This document shows positions 42,947-51,905 of a stretch of 64,000 nt of DNA, piece by piece; the first letter of the stretch is position 1, and every line of letters starts with the position of its first letter. Under the pieces are notes generated by a model. That model did not search any database, was not told the DNA's origin, and saw only the letters and a list, made by a program, of their open reading frames with translations. Source of the DNA: Prorocentrum cordatum (Eukaryota > Sar > Dinophyceae > Prorocentrales > Prorocentraceae). A program made the position numbers and the translations under genes. Location: the NCBI GenBank assembly GCA_963575745.1, contig CAUYUJ010011492.1:246718-310717 (forward strand), read 5' to 3'.

Positions 42947-44479
42947 TCAGCCCGCGACGCACTTCTTCGTCTGCGTGGCCACCCACTTCTTGGCCGCAGA
43001 GATCGCCTTGTCGCTGCTGCCGCCGTAGTCGGCGAACTTGTATGCAACCGACTGGCCTGCACCTTTAAGGCCAGTTCGGCACAAGACCTGGTCGCGGGAC
43101 CACTCCACCGAGTACGATGGCTTCGGGGACTTCTTGCCCACATTCGCCTTCTTCTTCTTCTGCTTAGTCTTCTTATCGTCCGCCGCCTTCGCCGCAGCGG
43201 CAGTCTCCTTCGTCGACTTCTTGTTATTCTTGATATTATTGTTCTTCTTCTTCTTATTCTTCCCTTTCGCCTCCTCCGCCTTCGCCTCATCGGCCTTCCT
43301 CTTCTCATCACCAGCCGCGCTGGCCGCGGGGGCGCCACTCTCGGAGTCGGAGTCGTCGTCGCTGCCGTCGTCATCCGACTCGCTGTCGCTCAGCGACGGC
43401 GGTGCGTGGGACACGCTCGGCGTCTTGCCCCCCAGCTGCGCGTAGATCTTGTCCCTTGCCTCCTCCACGCTGTGCATCGACGGCGTCTCGGCATCGGCCG
43501 ACGCGGCGGGCGCGGGCGCCGCGTCGGCGAGCGGCGGCGGCTCGGCATGGTTGGGCGTGTATCGCCTGAAGGGAACGTCGCGGTCGCGCAACGCACCGCT
43601 GTCCTCGCGCCCGCGATTCAGCGCAATCGCCCTGTCGGCGAGCTGCAGCGCCATGTCGACACTCGATTGCTCAGGAGAGCTCTTCAGGCGGGCTTTGTTC
43701 TCCCGCATCGGGACAGCGTCGCTCAACGCGAGCAGCTGGGTGGCGTCCAGCGGGCACTTGACTGGGACATCGCCGCTTTCGGCGTACACGCGAGAATAGA
43801 CGTCTCGGCGCGCCCTCCGCATGGCAACCGTGTCCGCGGCGAGCTTATCGACGAACGACGGCTCCACCTCGGCGAGGCGCTTGCACTCCTTCCACGGGAG
43901 GAGCTTCTTGGTGCACGATTTCGCCCTCTTGAAATAGCCGAACAAGGCCAACGGGGGCTGGCGCATTGCCCGCTCGAAGCCCTCCACCGCGAGGGCGGTG
44001 CACGTCGCCATTTGGATCGTCGGCTCATGCAACGTGCGCAACCCGAGTTTGTTGCACGCCTGCATCATGACCGCAACTCGGCCCATGAAGTCGCTGTCCG
44101 TATCCAGTATGTCCGCCCACTGCGCCGCCGTCAGGTATGATGCGATCGACGTGAAGTCCTGCATGGGCGTCCTGGTCACCGACATCAGCTCTGCGCCCGC
44201 GGCAGCGTTGGCAACCAACATATTCGCCGACGTTGTGGCTAACTCCGTGATGCGGCCGAGCAGCATGGCCATCTTCTTCTTGCCGAATGGCATCTTGCCG
44301 ATCTGCAAGATCAGCGCGGCCGAGTCCTCGGCGGAGACGAAGGTCCACGGCTCCATAACGCTCATCGCCATGCAGCACTGCGCCGTCACGACCTCCTCAT
44401 ATGCATTGTTTCCCTTCTCAAACTGAGTGAGGAACGATGCGGCGGCCTTCAGCTGCTCCACCAGCGCGATGGCCGCCAT
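42947..44479 (-). CDS. 510-aa protein with C-terminal AP2-like segment, gene 5
   Basis: Start at 44,479 (MAAIALVEQLKAAASFLTQ), supported by the conserved duplicate of this N-terminus at 30,643. Residues 1-250 look globular and helical (LTAAQWADILDTDSDFMGR, MMQACNKLGLRTLHEPTIQ), resembling my recollection of an expanded dinoflagellate family without a name. A Ser/Asp-rich and then Lys/Ala-rich low-complexity linker follows. The last 55 residues (YSVEWSRDQVLCRTGLKGAG, then YKFADYGG, then KAISAAKKWVAT) fit three strands and a helix as in AP2 or integrase-type DNA-binding domains. It could be the element's regulator or accessory DNA-binding protein. Fold assignment is by eye. Confidence 0.55.
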   Translation of the reverse strand: MAAIALVEQLKAAASFLTQFEKGNNAYEEVVTAQCCMAMSVMEPWTFVSAEDSAALILQIGKMPFGKKKMAMLLGRITELATTSANMLVANAAAGAELMSVTRTPMQDFTSIASYLTAAQWADILDTDSDFMGRVAVMMQACNKLGLRTLHEPTIQMATCTALAVEGFERAMRQPPLALFGYFKRAKSCTKKLLPWKECKRLAEVEPSFVDKLAADTVAMRRARRDVYSRVYAESGDVPVKCPLDATQLLALSDAVPMRENKARLKSSPEQSSVDMALQLADRAIALNRGREDSGALRDRDVPFRRYTPNHAEPPPLADAAPAPAASADAETPSMHSVEEARDKIYAQLGGKTPSVSHAPPSLSDSESDDDGSDDDSDSESGAPAASAAGDEKRKADEAKAEEAKGKNKKKKNNNIKNNKKSTKETAAAAKAADDKKTKQKKKKANVGKKSPKPSYSVEWSRDQVLCRTGLKGAGQSVAYKFADYGGSSDKAISAAKKWVATQTKKCVAG

Positions 44480-44519
44480 GATGCTAGCGCGGCGGCAACG
44501 GGCGCGCGCGCACCCGCCA

Positions 44520-44587
44520 GAGCCAGCAACGGCTAACCAGTGGACGGCTAAGCTAGCGGCAATGACCGCACAGCGATCGAGATCGCT
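44520..44587 (-). promoter_or_regulatory. Putative promoter module of gene 5
   Basis: Gene sense: AGCGATCTCGATCGCT (44,587-44,572), 36 bp, TAGCCGTTGCTGGCTC (44,535-44,520), then a GCGCGCGCGCCCG leader and ATG at 44,479. An exact counterpart lies at 30,684-30,751 above the duplicated 5' end. Confidence 0.45.
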
Positions 44588-45277
44588 TTGCCCTCCACCG
44601 CCTCCGACTCCCCCCCCTCCCCAACCCTCCCCCTCCCTGATGCTCTTCACCCAATCCACCACTTCCATCCGCTCTCTGGTCGAATAAGCCTCATCCTCCG
44701 CCTCATCACCCCCTCCTCTATACCATCCTCCTTACCCACTCCCGAGCGATCGCCATCGCTACTACCTCCCCATGCACTCCCCCTCGCCCAAGCGGTCGCC
44801 ATCGCTATTTCCCAGCGCCCCCACCCACCCCCGCACCACCACCACCACCACCACCACCACCACCACCACCACCACCACCACCACCACCACCACCACCACC
44901 ACCACCACCACCCCCACCCCCACCCCACACCCACCCACCACCACCCCCCATCACCTCCGCCCCCTCGCCCCCTCGCCCAAGCGATCTCCATCGCTACCTC
45001 CCAATCCACGCCCCCCCTCGCCCAAGCGATCTCCATCGCTACCCCCCAATCCACGCCCCCCTCGCCCAAGCGATCTCCATCGCTACCTCCCCCCCCTCGC
45101 CCCTTCGCCCAAGCGATCGCCATCGCTACCTCCCAATCCACGCCCTCCTCGCCCAAGCGATCTCCATCGCTACCTCCCCGTGCACCCCCGCCCCCACCCC
45201 CCTCGCCCCTTCGCCCAAGCGATCGCCATCGCTACCTCCCAAGCCACGCCCCGCTCGCCCCAGCGATCTCCATCGCT
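44572..45277 (+). repeat. Palindrome cluster k, upstream of gene 5
   Basis: Exact copies at 44,572, 44,745, 44,980, 45,025, 45,069, 45,112, 45,156, 45,218 and 45,262; near copy at 44,791. Typical spacing is 43-62 bp. Confidence 0.92.
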
Positions 45278-45655
45278 CCCAAGAACGCCCGTCCAGCGGG
45301 CCGAAAGCGCCTCCGAGAGGCCCCAACCTCCTGCATCACCCGAGGGGGGGACGGGAGAGACGATGGGGGACGGGAGAGGCGATGAGGGACGGGAGAGTTG
45401 ATGGGGGACGGGAGAGATGATGGGGGACTGGAGAGATGATGGGGGACGGGGGAGAGAGAACCCAATACGTAAACCTAAAACATCCAGAAACCAAAACCTC
45501 ACCAAAAACAACTTCGTCCCACCCAAAACCACCAGAATCCAAAACCTAAACCCAAAACCTCAAGAACCCCAAACCTCCTCAAACCAACCTCGACGACGAC
45601 GAGGGCGCCGTCCTCTCACCCATAGGGTGGATAGCCTCAACTCCAACACAAGGAA

Positions 45656-46050
45656 GTCCTTGTTCTGGAGTCCTGGGCGAGTTCCTGCCATCGTCGTCGT
45701 CACCGTCGTCTGAGGCAGCCTCGTCGCCATCATCATCATCGCCGTCATCATCGCCGTCATCATCATCATCATGATCGTCATCATCATCGCCATCATCGTC
45801 ATCGCCTGTCATCATCACCATCGTCGTCGCCATCATCATCATCAACGTCGTCATCGTCATCATCAGCGACGTCATCATCATTGCCGTAGTCGTCGTCATC
45901 ATCGTCAGGATCGTCGGCAATCGTCGTCATCATCATCATCGTCAGTGTTGTCAGTGTCGTCAGTATGGCCAGTATCGTAGTCATCGTCGTCGTAGTAGTC
46001 GTCATCGTCATCGTCGTTATCGTCATCATGCGCGTCACCGCGTCCATCGT
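45656..46050. repeat. GTC/ATC trinucleotide array
   Basis: CATCATCGTCGTC-type repeat. No gene. Confidence 0.9.
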
Positions 46051-46056
46051 TACCCA

Positions 46057-46207
46057 AGCGATCGCCATCGCTGCCTCCCCCACTCCTCTTCCTCCTCCTC
46101 CTCCTCCTCCTCCTCCTCCTCCTCCTCCTCCTCCTTCCCCAAGCGATCGCCATCGCTACCTCCCCAACTCTTCCTCCTCCTTCCCCATGCAAGCGATCGC
46201 CATCGCT
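46057..46207 (+). repeat. Palindrome cluster l, right end
   Basis: Exact copies at 46,057, 46,142 and 46,192, around a (CTC)n tract at 46,085-46,135. This is the last cluster before the right terminus. Confidence 0.92.
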
Positions 46208-46297
46208 ACCTCCCCCAATTCACTCCTTTTGCGCGCGCGCGGCGCGGGCGCGCGGCGCGGCGCGGAGGAGGGAGGGAGGGAGGGGGAGGGAGGGAAG

Positions 46298-46527
46298 GAG
46301 GTAACTTACAAGTTACTTATAAGTAACTTATAAGTAATACTAAGTGATGGTGCCTAAAATGTGTTAAGTAACTTACAACATATGTAACTTACCCCGCTCG
46401 GCGATGGATGGAAAATAGTTAGAAGTAGCGCAAGTAAGTTTTTTTTTTTCGCAAGAGAAGCACTTAAAAACAGATGCCCTTAGTTAGGGGACATACTCAA
46501 CATATACTGTTACTTAACACAGAACAG
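46298..46527. repeat. Right subterminal repeats, AAGTTACTT type
   Basis: ACAAGTTACTTATAAGTAAC at 46,308, TTAAGTAACTTACA at about 46,364, TGTAACTTACCCC at about 46,382 and GTTACTTAACA at about 46,509. A run of 11 T is at about 46,440. The terminal segment adds GAAGTAACTTACACC. Confidence 0.75.
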
Positions 46528-46583
46528 AAGTAACTTACACCCAGCTATAGGTAGCTCGCAAGTGCGCCTAAGATCTTGAAGCC
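46528..46583 (-). repeat. Right terminal inverted repeat
   Basis: Pairs with 29,319-29,373. Both ends contain TTCAAGATCTTA, then GCGCACTTGC. Confidence 0.8.
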
Positions 46584-48165
46584 GCCTGGCCCGTCGAACC
46601 GCAGGCGGCAGAAACAAAGCCCCGCTCTCTCCGCCCCTGCCGCCGCCGCCGCAGCCCCCCCGCGTCCTCGGGCAGCAAGGAATACATATTTCGACGGGGG
46701 CGCGACGTTTTGGCGCCGACGCGGAGGCCCTGGGACCAGGAGGCTGGAATTGCCCCCCCATCGGCACCCTCGGGCCCGGGCGACCCCGGGGCCGGCCCGT
46801 TCGAATGCAGCGAGGGCATGTCTAAAGACGACGAGGAGCTTCGCCCCCCCGATGCGGAGGCCCTCCGCCCGAGCCGGCCCGCGGCGCGAATCTCGCGCGA
46901 GACAGCGCGGCGAGGCCCCCGACGCTGACTCCGCCCCGCCCGCCCCCCTGCCCCAGCGCAGCCCTCCGGACTTCGCGGGCGTCGATCGCTTGAGGCGCCG
47001 ACGGGGCCCTCGCGAGCTGCGGGGGAGGTCCGCGGTCGCCCCGCGCGCTCCGCCACGGGCGCCCGCGCGCGCTCAGGTTTGCGTTGGTTTTCGAGTTGCC
47101 CCAGAGACCGCGAGTCTCAGCGATTGCATCGGGCATCTCGTCCAGCAAGTCAAGCAGTTTCGCTGTCAGACCGATGGGGGGGCCAGGGGGCCGAGACGTT
47201 GTCTGGCCGGGCGTTCCTCCATCGCCTTCGGCGCGCGGAGTTCGGCGAAAAAAGGGGCCCGCTAGCCCGGGCGCGCCAGCGACGCAGCCGGGCGGTGGAG
47301 CAGGTTGGCCAGGGCCGCAGCGTCGTTCCAGGCGCTAGTTCACCGTGGCAAGGGGGCTCAGCATAATCGCGAATTGACCATTCTGAAGAGGGGGCGGGCG
47401 CTGGCGGGCGCGCCGTCAGCGGCCCGGGCCCGCCCTGGCAGGCCTCGCAGCATCGCGAGTTGTGGAGGGCCCGACTCTCGGACTTTGCCAGCGCGAACCA
47501 CCTTGTCCCGGGCGCGGCCCAGAACGCGGCCAAAGGCTTAGAAATGGCCACGGTCGCGACGTCACATGTGCAGGAAGCGCGCTGTTGAGTCCAGAACATG
47601 GTATAAGCGAGTTGTTTTCTCACGCGTCGCATCTGGGGCTCTTGTCGCGGTGGAAATTGTTCCCGGGCGAAAGACGCGACGTCCATTCTGCTGTGCGAGT
47701 ATATTTCTTCTGCGTTGTTAGGCCTTTCGCGGTGGATCACGATTTGTTTGGCGTCGGTCGTTTTCCAATCGAGGGCTGCCCCGCGTCTCCCCTGCCGTCT
47801 TCGCCGCCGCTGCCCCAGCCCCGCTGCCCCCCGCCCTTCCCGCCCCGCGCCCGTCATTTGTTCTGCGCCCCCCCCCCCCCAAGAGAGCGGAATGTAGCAA
47901 TGCTGGCCCAACGTTGGCGCGAAACAGACCCAGCGGCCCCGCGACCGGCCAGCAGCGATAGCCAGAGAAGAGCAAAATAAAACCACCCCAGTAATAGTGC
48001 GATATGGATGACCAGACGGCAAAACCAATTTGCTGAGGACGTCGACGTCGTAGACAGCGGTGTTAGACAACGCCATCAAACGATTGGGTATCCCAAATTT
48101 AGATGCGCAGCTGAAAGCGAACAAAGGCACATTCTATGCAGCACCCAACGTTGCGGATAAGGGCG
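46584..48165. other. Right flank of the element, GC-rich, coding-like fragments
   Basis: A plus-strand frame around 47,450-47,586 (ELWRARLSDFASANHLVPG, then a stop) and another at 48,060-48,165 (LDNAIKRLGIPNLDAQLKA) look like exon scraps because their composition is balanced. Neither is assigned to a family or joined to a gene. Confidence 0.3.
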
Positions 48166-48169
48166 AGGG

Positions 48170-48690
48170 GGCGGGCGCCGGGTGGGTCGGGCGATTCGCG
48201 GGCGGGTCGCGGGGCGGATCGCCGGCGGGTTGCGGGTGCGTCGCGGGCGTGTCGCCGGCGGGTCGCGGGCGGATCGCGCGCGGGTCGCGGGCGCGTCGCG
48301 GGCGGGTCGCGGGGCGCGTCGCGGGGCGCGTCGCGCGCGGGTTGCGTTTTGCGTCGCGGGGCGTGTCGCGAGCGGGTCGCGGGCGAGCCGCGGGGCGGGT
48401 CGCGGGCGGGTCGCGGGCGCGTCAGGCGCGTTGCAGGTGGGTCGCGGGCGGGTCGCGGCTGAGTCGCTGGCGGGTCCCTGGCGGGTCGCGCGGCGGGTCG
48501 CGGGCGGGCTGCTTTGCGTTTCGCAGGCTGGTCGCGGTCGCGTCGCGTGCGGGTCGCGGGGCGGATCGCGGCCGGGTCGCGGGCGGGTCGCTGGGCGGGT
48601 CGCGGGCGGGTCGGGGGCGGGTCGCGCCCGGGTCGCGCCCGGGTCGCGGGCCGGGTCGCGGGCGGGGCCAGGGGCAACGAGCGACAGCTT
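48170..48690. repeat. GGGTCGCGGGC minisatellite
   Basis: About 500 bp of imperfect 10-11-bp units, almost all G, C and T. The Arg/Gly-rich frames are artefacts. Confidence 0.95.
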
Positions 48691-48739
48691 GCCCCCCTCG
48701 CCTTGTTTTTTGGTCGGGGCGCAAGTCGCTAAGTAGGGA

Positions 48740-50520
48740 TGTCCGGGCTAAACGACGCAGGGGGCGACGCCCGGTGCATTTTTTGGATGCGCGAGCTCGC
48801 TCGGGCAGAATGCCTCGCGGATCCCCATATTGCCGCAGGGGGGCCCGATGGGATCGCGAAGCCTCCCGCCCACTGCGAGGATGGGCGCGCGGCCGACGGG
48901 CAGAAATCGCCCTCGCCCAGAAAGCTCGTCGACGCCGAGACAATATGGAAGGATTTGTACTTCAAAAAGCGCGCCCCAACAAGACTCCGCGGCCGTCTTG
49001 GCTGGTCGGCGAGACCTCGAGGGGCCCTGCGGACCCTGCCGGGCACTCGACGCGCCCGATCGGGCCTTCCGCCCCCCTCCAGACAAAGGCAGGGGCGCCG
49101 GCGGATTACTCTCCTTGGATTTGAGACGGTTGTAGACGGCAGCCCGCGAGATTTCGCAAATCTTTCTGTTGGGTTGAACCGGGAGCGGCGCGTCCACATC
49201 AAATGTTGCAGGCCACTGTCGCGGTGGAGCCATTGCCCAAGGGCGGCCTTGCGATCGCGCCGCCGCCATTGGATGGCGAGAGCGCGGCGGCTTCTCGCCC
49301 GCCCAGAGGTCGACGAGCGGGCGAGCAAGGCCGCGACCGAAAGGGGGGCCGCCCATGGTTCGCTCGCGCTGCCGACGGCGGCGACGGCCTCCGAGGTGCG
49401 GGACTTCTCCGTCCGCGCGCTGGCCCTGGAGCTGCAGCTTCACGCCGCGGGCTGCGTGGCGTGCCAGGCGGGGGCCACGGGGGGTCGCGCTGGGCGGGCC
49501 CCTGCTGACGGGCTCGAGGGCCGCGGTCTACCGCGCGCTGGACAGGCCGGCGACCCCCGCGTTCAGATGCACGCCGGGGGCCAGGTTTGATAACGGCAGC
49601 ACCGCGGCCCACGGCGGCGAGAAGGCGGCGGGGGCCCCTGCGTTCGGCCATGCTGCCCCGCAACGATTCGCTCGAGCAGGAGGGGCTCAATGCGGTTGGC
49701 AAGGCCGTTGTCTATATCTCGGGCATCCAGGCGACGCGGAGGCTGACGGCCAAGCCCAAGGAGCGGGGCGTCGTCTCCCAGGCGTCGGTGGAGGGCCGAG
49801 ACTCGGGCATTGACCGCGCTGCTGCTGCAGGGCCCAGGGGGGGGGCCGCCCGTTCACGTGGCGAGGAGGAAGCATGCGCGCCCGAGGATGAAGACGCCGG
49901 GGGGGGAGGCCCCGATCGCTGCAGAAGAAGATGGCGCTGCTCAGCTAGGACGCGACGCCTTCGCTCGGCTATGGCGCCGTGGCCCGCGGTGGGCCGTCTT
50001 CCGCGATCACCGATGCCGGGCGCAGATGCGCGGCGGGAATGGCGAAGCCCGGAGCAGGCAGTCACGCCGTGCTTCCTTGGCCCTCGAGGGCAGGGCTCCG
50101 CGCTGCACGCCCCCCGGACGCAGGTCAGGGCGCGGCTCGACCAGCGAGCGCGCGCCGCGAGGGCGGCTGCCCGATGGCTCCGAGGGCCTGGCCATGGATC
50201 TACGCCAGGCTGCTCAAGGTGCCGTCGCAGCGCAGGTGGGGGAGACGGAGGGGCACGATGGCCTCATTAATGCCTGCGCTCTGGGAGGCTGGATGGGCTC
50301 CCCGCTCGGCGGCCTCGTGGGCGGACCCGCGGGTCGCGGAGTGGGCCGCGCTGCCAGCCGCGGAGCTGAACGACCCAACGGATGTCATATATTCGGCGGC
50401 GGCTGACACTGCAATCAAATTATGGAGAAAGGCTGCAAGAGGCCACGGCGCAGGCGGCACGTGGGACGGGGTTGATGCGTGAGACATTAGACCCACCACC
50501 AAGGAGCGGAGGAAATCAAA
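48740..50520. other. GC-rich coding-like region, no gene identified
   Basis: Several long overlapping plus-strand frames. A segment at 49,395-49,480 (EVRDFSVRALALELQLHAAG) and one near 49,680-49,800 (LNAVGKAVVYISGIQATRR) have balanced composition, in different frames. I cannot decide a strand or a family. Confidence 0.3.
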
Positions 50521-51225
50521 ACCTGACATGGGGAACGTCCTCCTTCGGTCGATGGCGGCAGGAGCCTGGCCCGCGGAGAGCAAGACGCAAGTCTCGGGAG
50601 GAGAACGTGGAGGCGATGGCCCCAGCAGTTGCGGGGCGGCGACGGGCAAGTACCACCGTGTCTGGGGCGACTGCCCGAGCCGACCGCATTGCCTGGAAAT
50701 CGAGCGCACGGAAGCGCCGAGGATAAGGGCGGAGAGCAGGTATGAAGCATCCCAGTGGCCTGGTCGCGGCGATGCCGCCCGCGGCTTGGGCGACGCCGCC
50801 ACCGCGCTCCGCGGGCAATGGGAAGGTGGCCCTCGGCAAAGCAGCGAGTGCGCGCCTAGCCCGGGGAGAGCCGCGCCGCGCCCACTTTGCTTGCGGCGAC
50901 GCCAGCGCGGGCGCCCAGGTCTCAGATTGCCGTTTTCGGCGCCGTGGGTGGGGCTGGCACCCGCTGCAGGGCGCCCCGAGCTGCTCGGCGGGGTTAAAGC
51001 CCTACAATGTGACCGCAGACAGACGAATCATCGCTCAGCGGCGTTTGCTCTCGTTTCTGCGTTGCAGAGTACGTCGGGCGATCTTGTATATTGGACCGTC
51101 AGTGAGATTTTTGTTTCCGGGGCCCCGCCAAGATGGGTTCGTGGGCGTGCTTCTCGGGAGAGGCCATTCAAGGGAGCTCCCCACGAGGTGGCGCGTCCCG
51201 ACAAAGCCGGCTTGGAGTCATCATT
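50520..51225. other. Spacer 5' of the LINE 2 CTC tract
   Basis: Open plus-strand frames without recognisable domains. Confidence 0.35.
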
Positions 51226-51229
51226 GGGT

Positions 51230-51905
51230 AATCTGCCTCCTCCGCCTCTTCCTCCGCCTCCTCCTCCTCCTCGCATTCCTCCTCCTCGTCCTCCCTCTCC
51301 TCCTCCTCCTCCTCCTCATTATCCTCCTCCTCATTGTTCTCCTCTTCCTTCTTCTCGTCCTCCTCCTTCATTTTCCTCCTCTTCCTCATTTTCCCGCTCC
51401 GGGTTTCTTCTCCTCCTCCTCTTTCTCCTCCTCTTCCCCCTCCTCCTCTTTATTCTCCTCCTCCACCTCCGTTTCTTCCTTGTCCTCCTCCTCCTCTTCA
51501 TATTCCTCTTCCCTCTCCTCCTCCTCCTCCTCCTCCTCCTCCTCCTCCTCCTCTTCCTCCTCCTCCTCCCCTCCTCCTCCTCCTCGTCCTCTCCTCCTCC
51601 TCCTCCTCCTCCTCCTCCTCCTCCTCCTTCCCCCTCCCCCTCCCCCTCCCCTTCCCCCTCCCCCTCCCCCCTCCCCCCTCCTCCTCCTCCTCCTCCTCCT
51701 CCTCCTTCTCCTCCTCCTCCTCCTCCTCCCCCCTCCTCCTCCTCCTCCTCCTCCTCCTCCTCCTCCCCGTTCCCTGTCCTCCACCTCCTCCTCCTCCTCC
51801 TCCTCCCCCTCCTCCTCCTCCTCCTCCTCCTCCTTCTCCTCCCCCTCCTCCTCCTCCTCCTCGTCGTCGTCCTCCTCCTCCTCCCCTTCCTCCTCCTCCT
51901 CCCAG
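51230..51905. repeat. CTC-rich tract upstream of LINE 2
   Basis: About 675 bp of CTC repeats with CCCCCT and TTC variants. A frame passes through it into the LINE, but the poly-Ser, Pro and Leu translation is likely not protein. Confidence 0.95.

Larger units (their letters stand above)
44412..45655. repeat. Right copy of the 1.24-kb direct duplication
   Basis: Matches 30,576-31,811. It contains the gene 5 start, promoter module, (CAC)n at 44,836-44,915 and cluster k. Similarity ends at AACACAAGGAA in both copies. Confidence 0.95.
29319..46583. mobile_element. Putative giant EnSpm/CACTA-like DNA transposon, about 17.3 kb
   Basis: Seen: the ends are inverted copies; the left starts GGCTTCAAGATCTTAAGCG and the right, reverse-complemented, starts GGCTTCAAGATCTTAGGCG. 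Inside both ends lie AAGTTACTT-type repeats. Five minus-strand genes, one Tnp2-like, and a 3' relic of a sixth fill the interior. About 64 copies of one palindrome are spread between 29,861 and 46,207; I found none outside. Known: CACTA-type elements carry inverted termini, subterminal transposase-binding repeats and often extra genes. Inferred: this is one mobile unit and, with most frames open, recently active. No clear target-site duplication; GCCTG occurs at 29,304 and 46,584 but is offset by 10 bp on the left. No DNA polymerase, integrase or tyrosine recombinase was seen, which argues against Maverick or Starship types. Confidence 0.7.

Noticed and set aside
29861-46207. Cyanobacterial HIP1 (GCGATCGC) contamination
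   Set aside because: HIP1 is a fixed octamer; here the central four bases vary while flanking hexamers are fixed, and the context is eukaryotic.
29319-46583. Maverick/Polinton, Starship or Helitron
   Set aside because: No DNA polymerase B, retroviral-type integrase, tyrosine recombinase or Rep/helicase motif seen.
29304-46588. GCCTG as target-site duplication
   Set aside because: The left copy is separated from the inverted terminus by 10 bp while the right copy abuts it; five bases can match by chance.
48060-49124. Arg/Gly-rich long frames on both strands
   Set aside because: They span the GGGTCGCGGGC minisatellite and are compositional.
50742-51905. N-terminal part of a 984-residue plus-strand frame
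   Set aside because: Runs through 675 bp of CTC repeat; only the part after 51,905 has LINE-like sequence.
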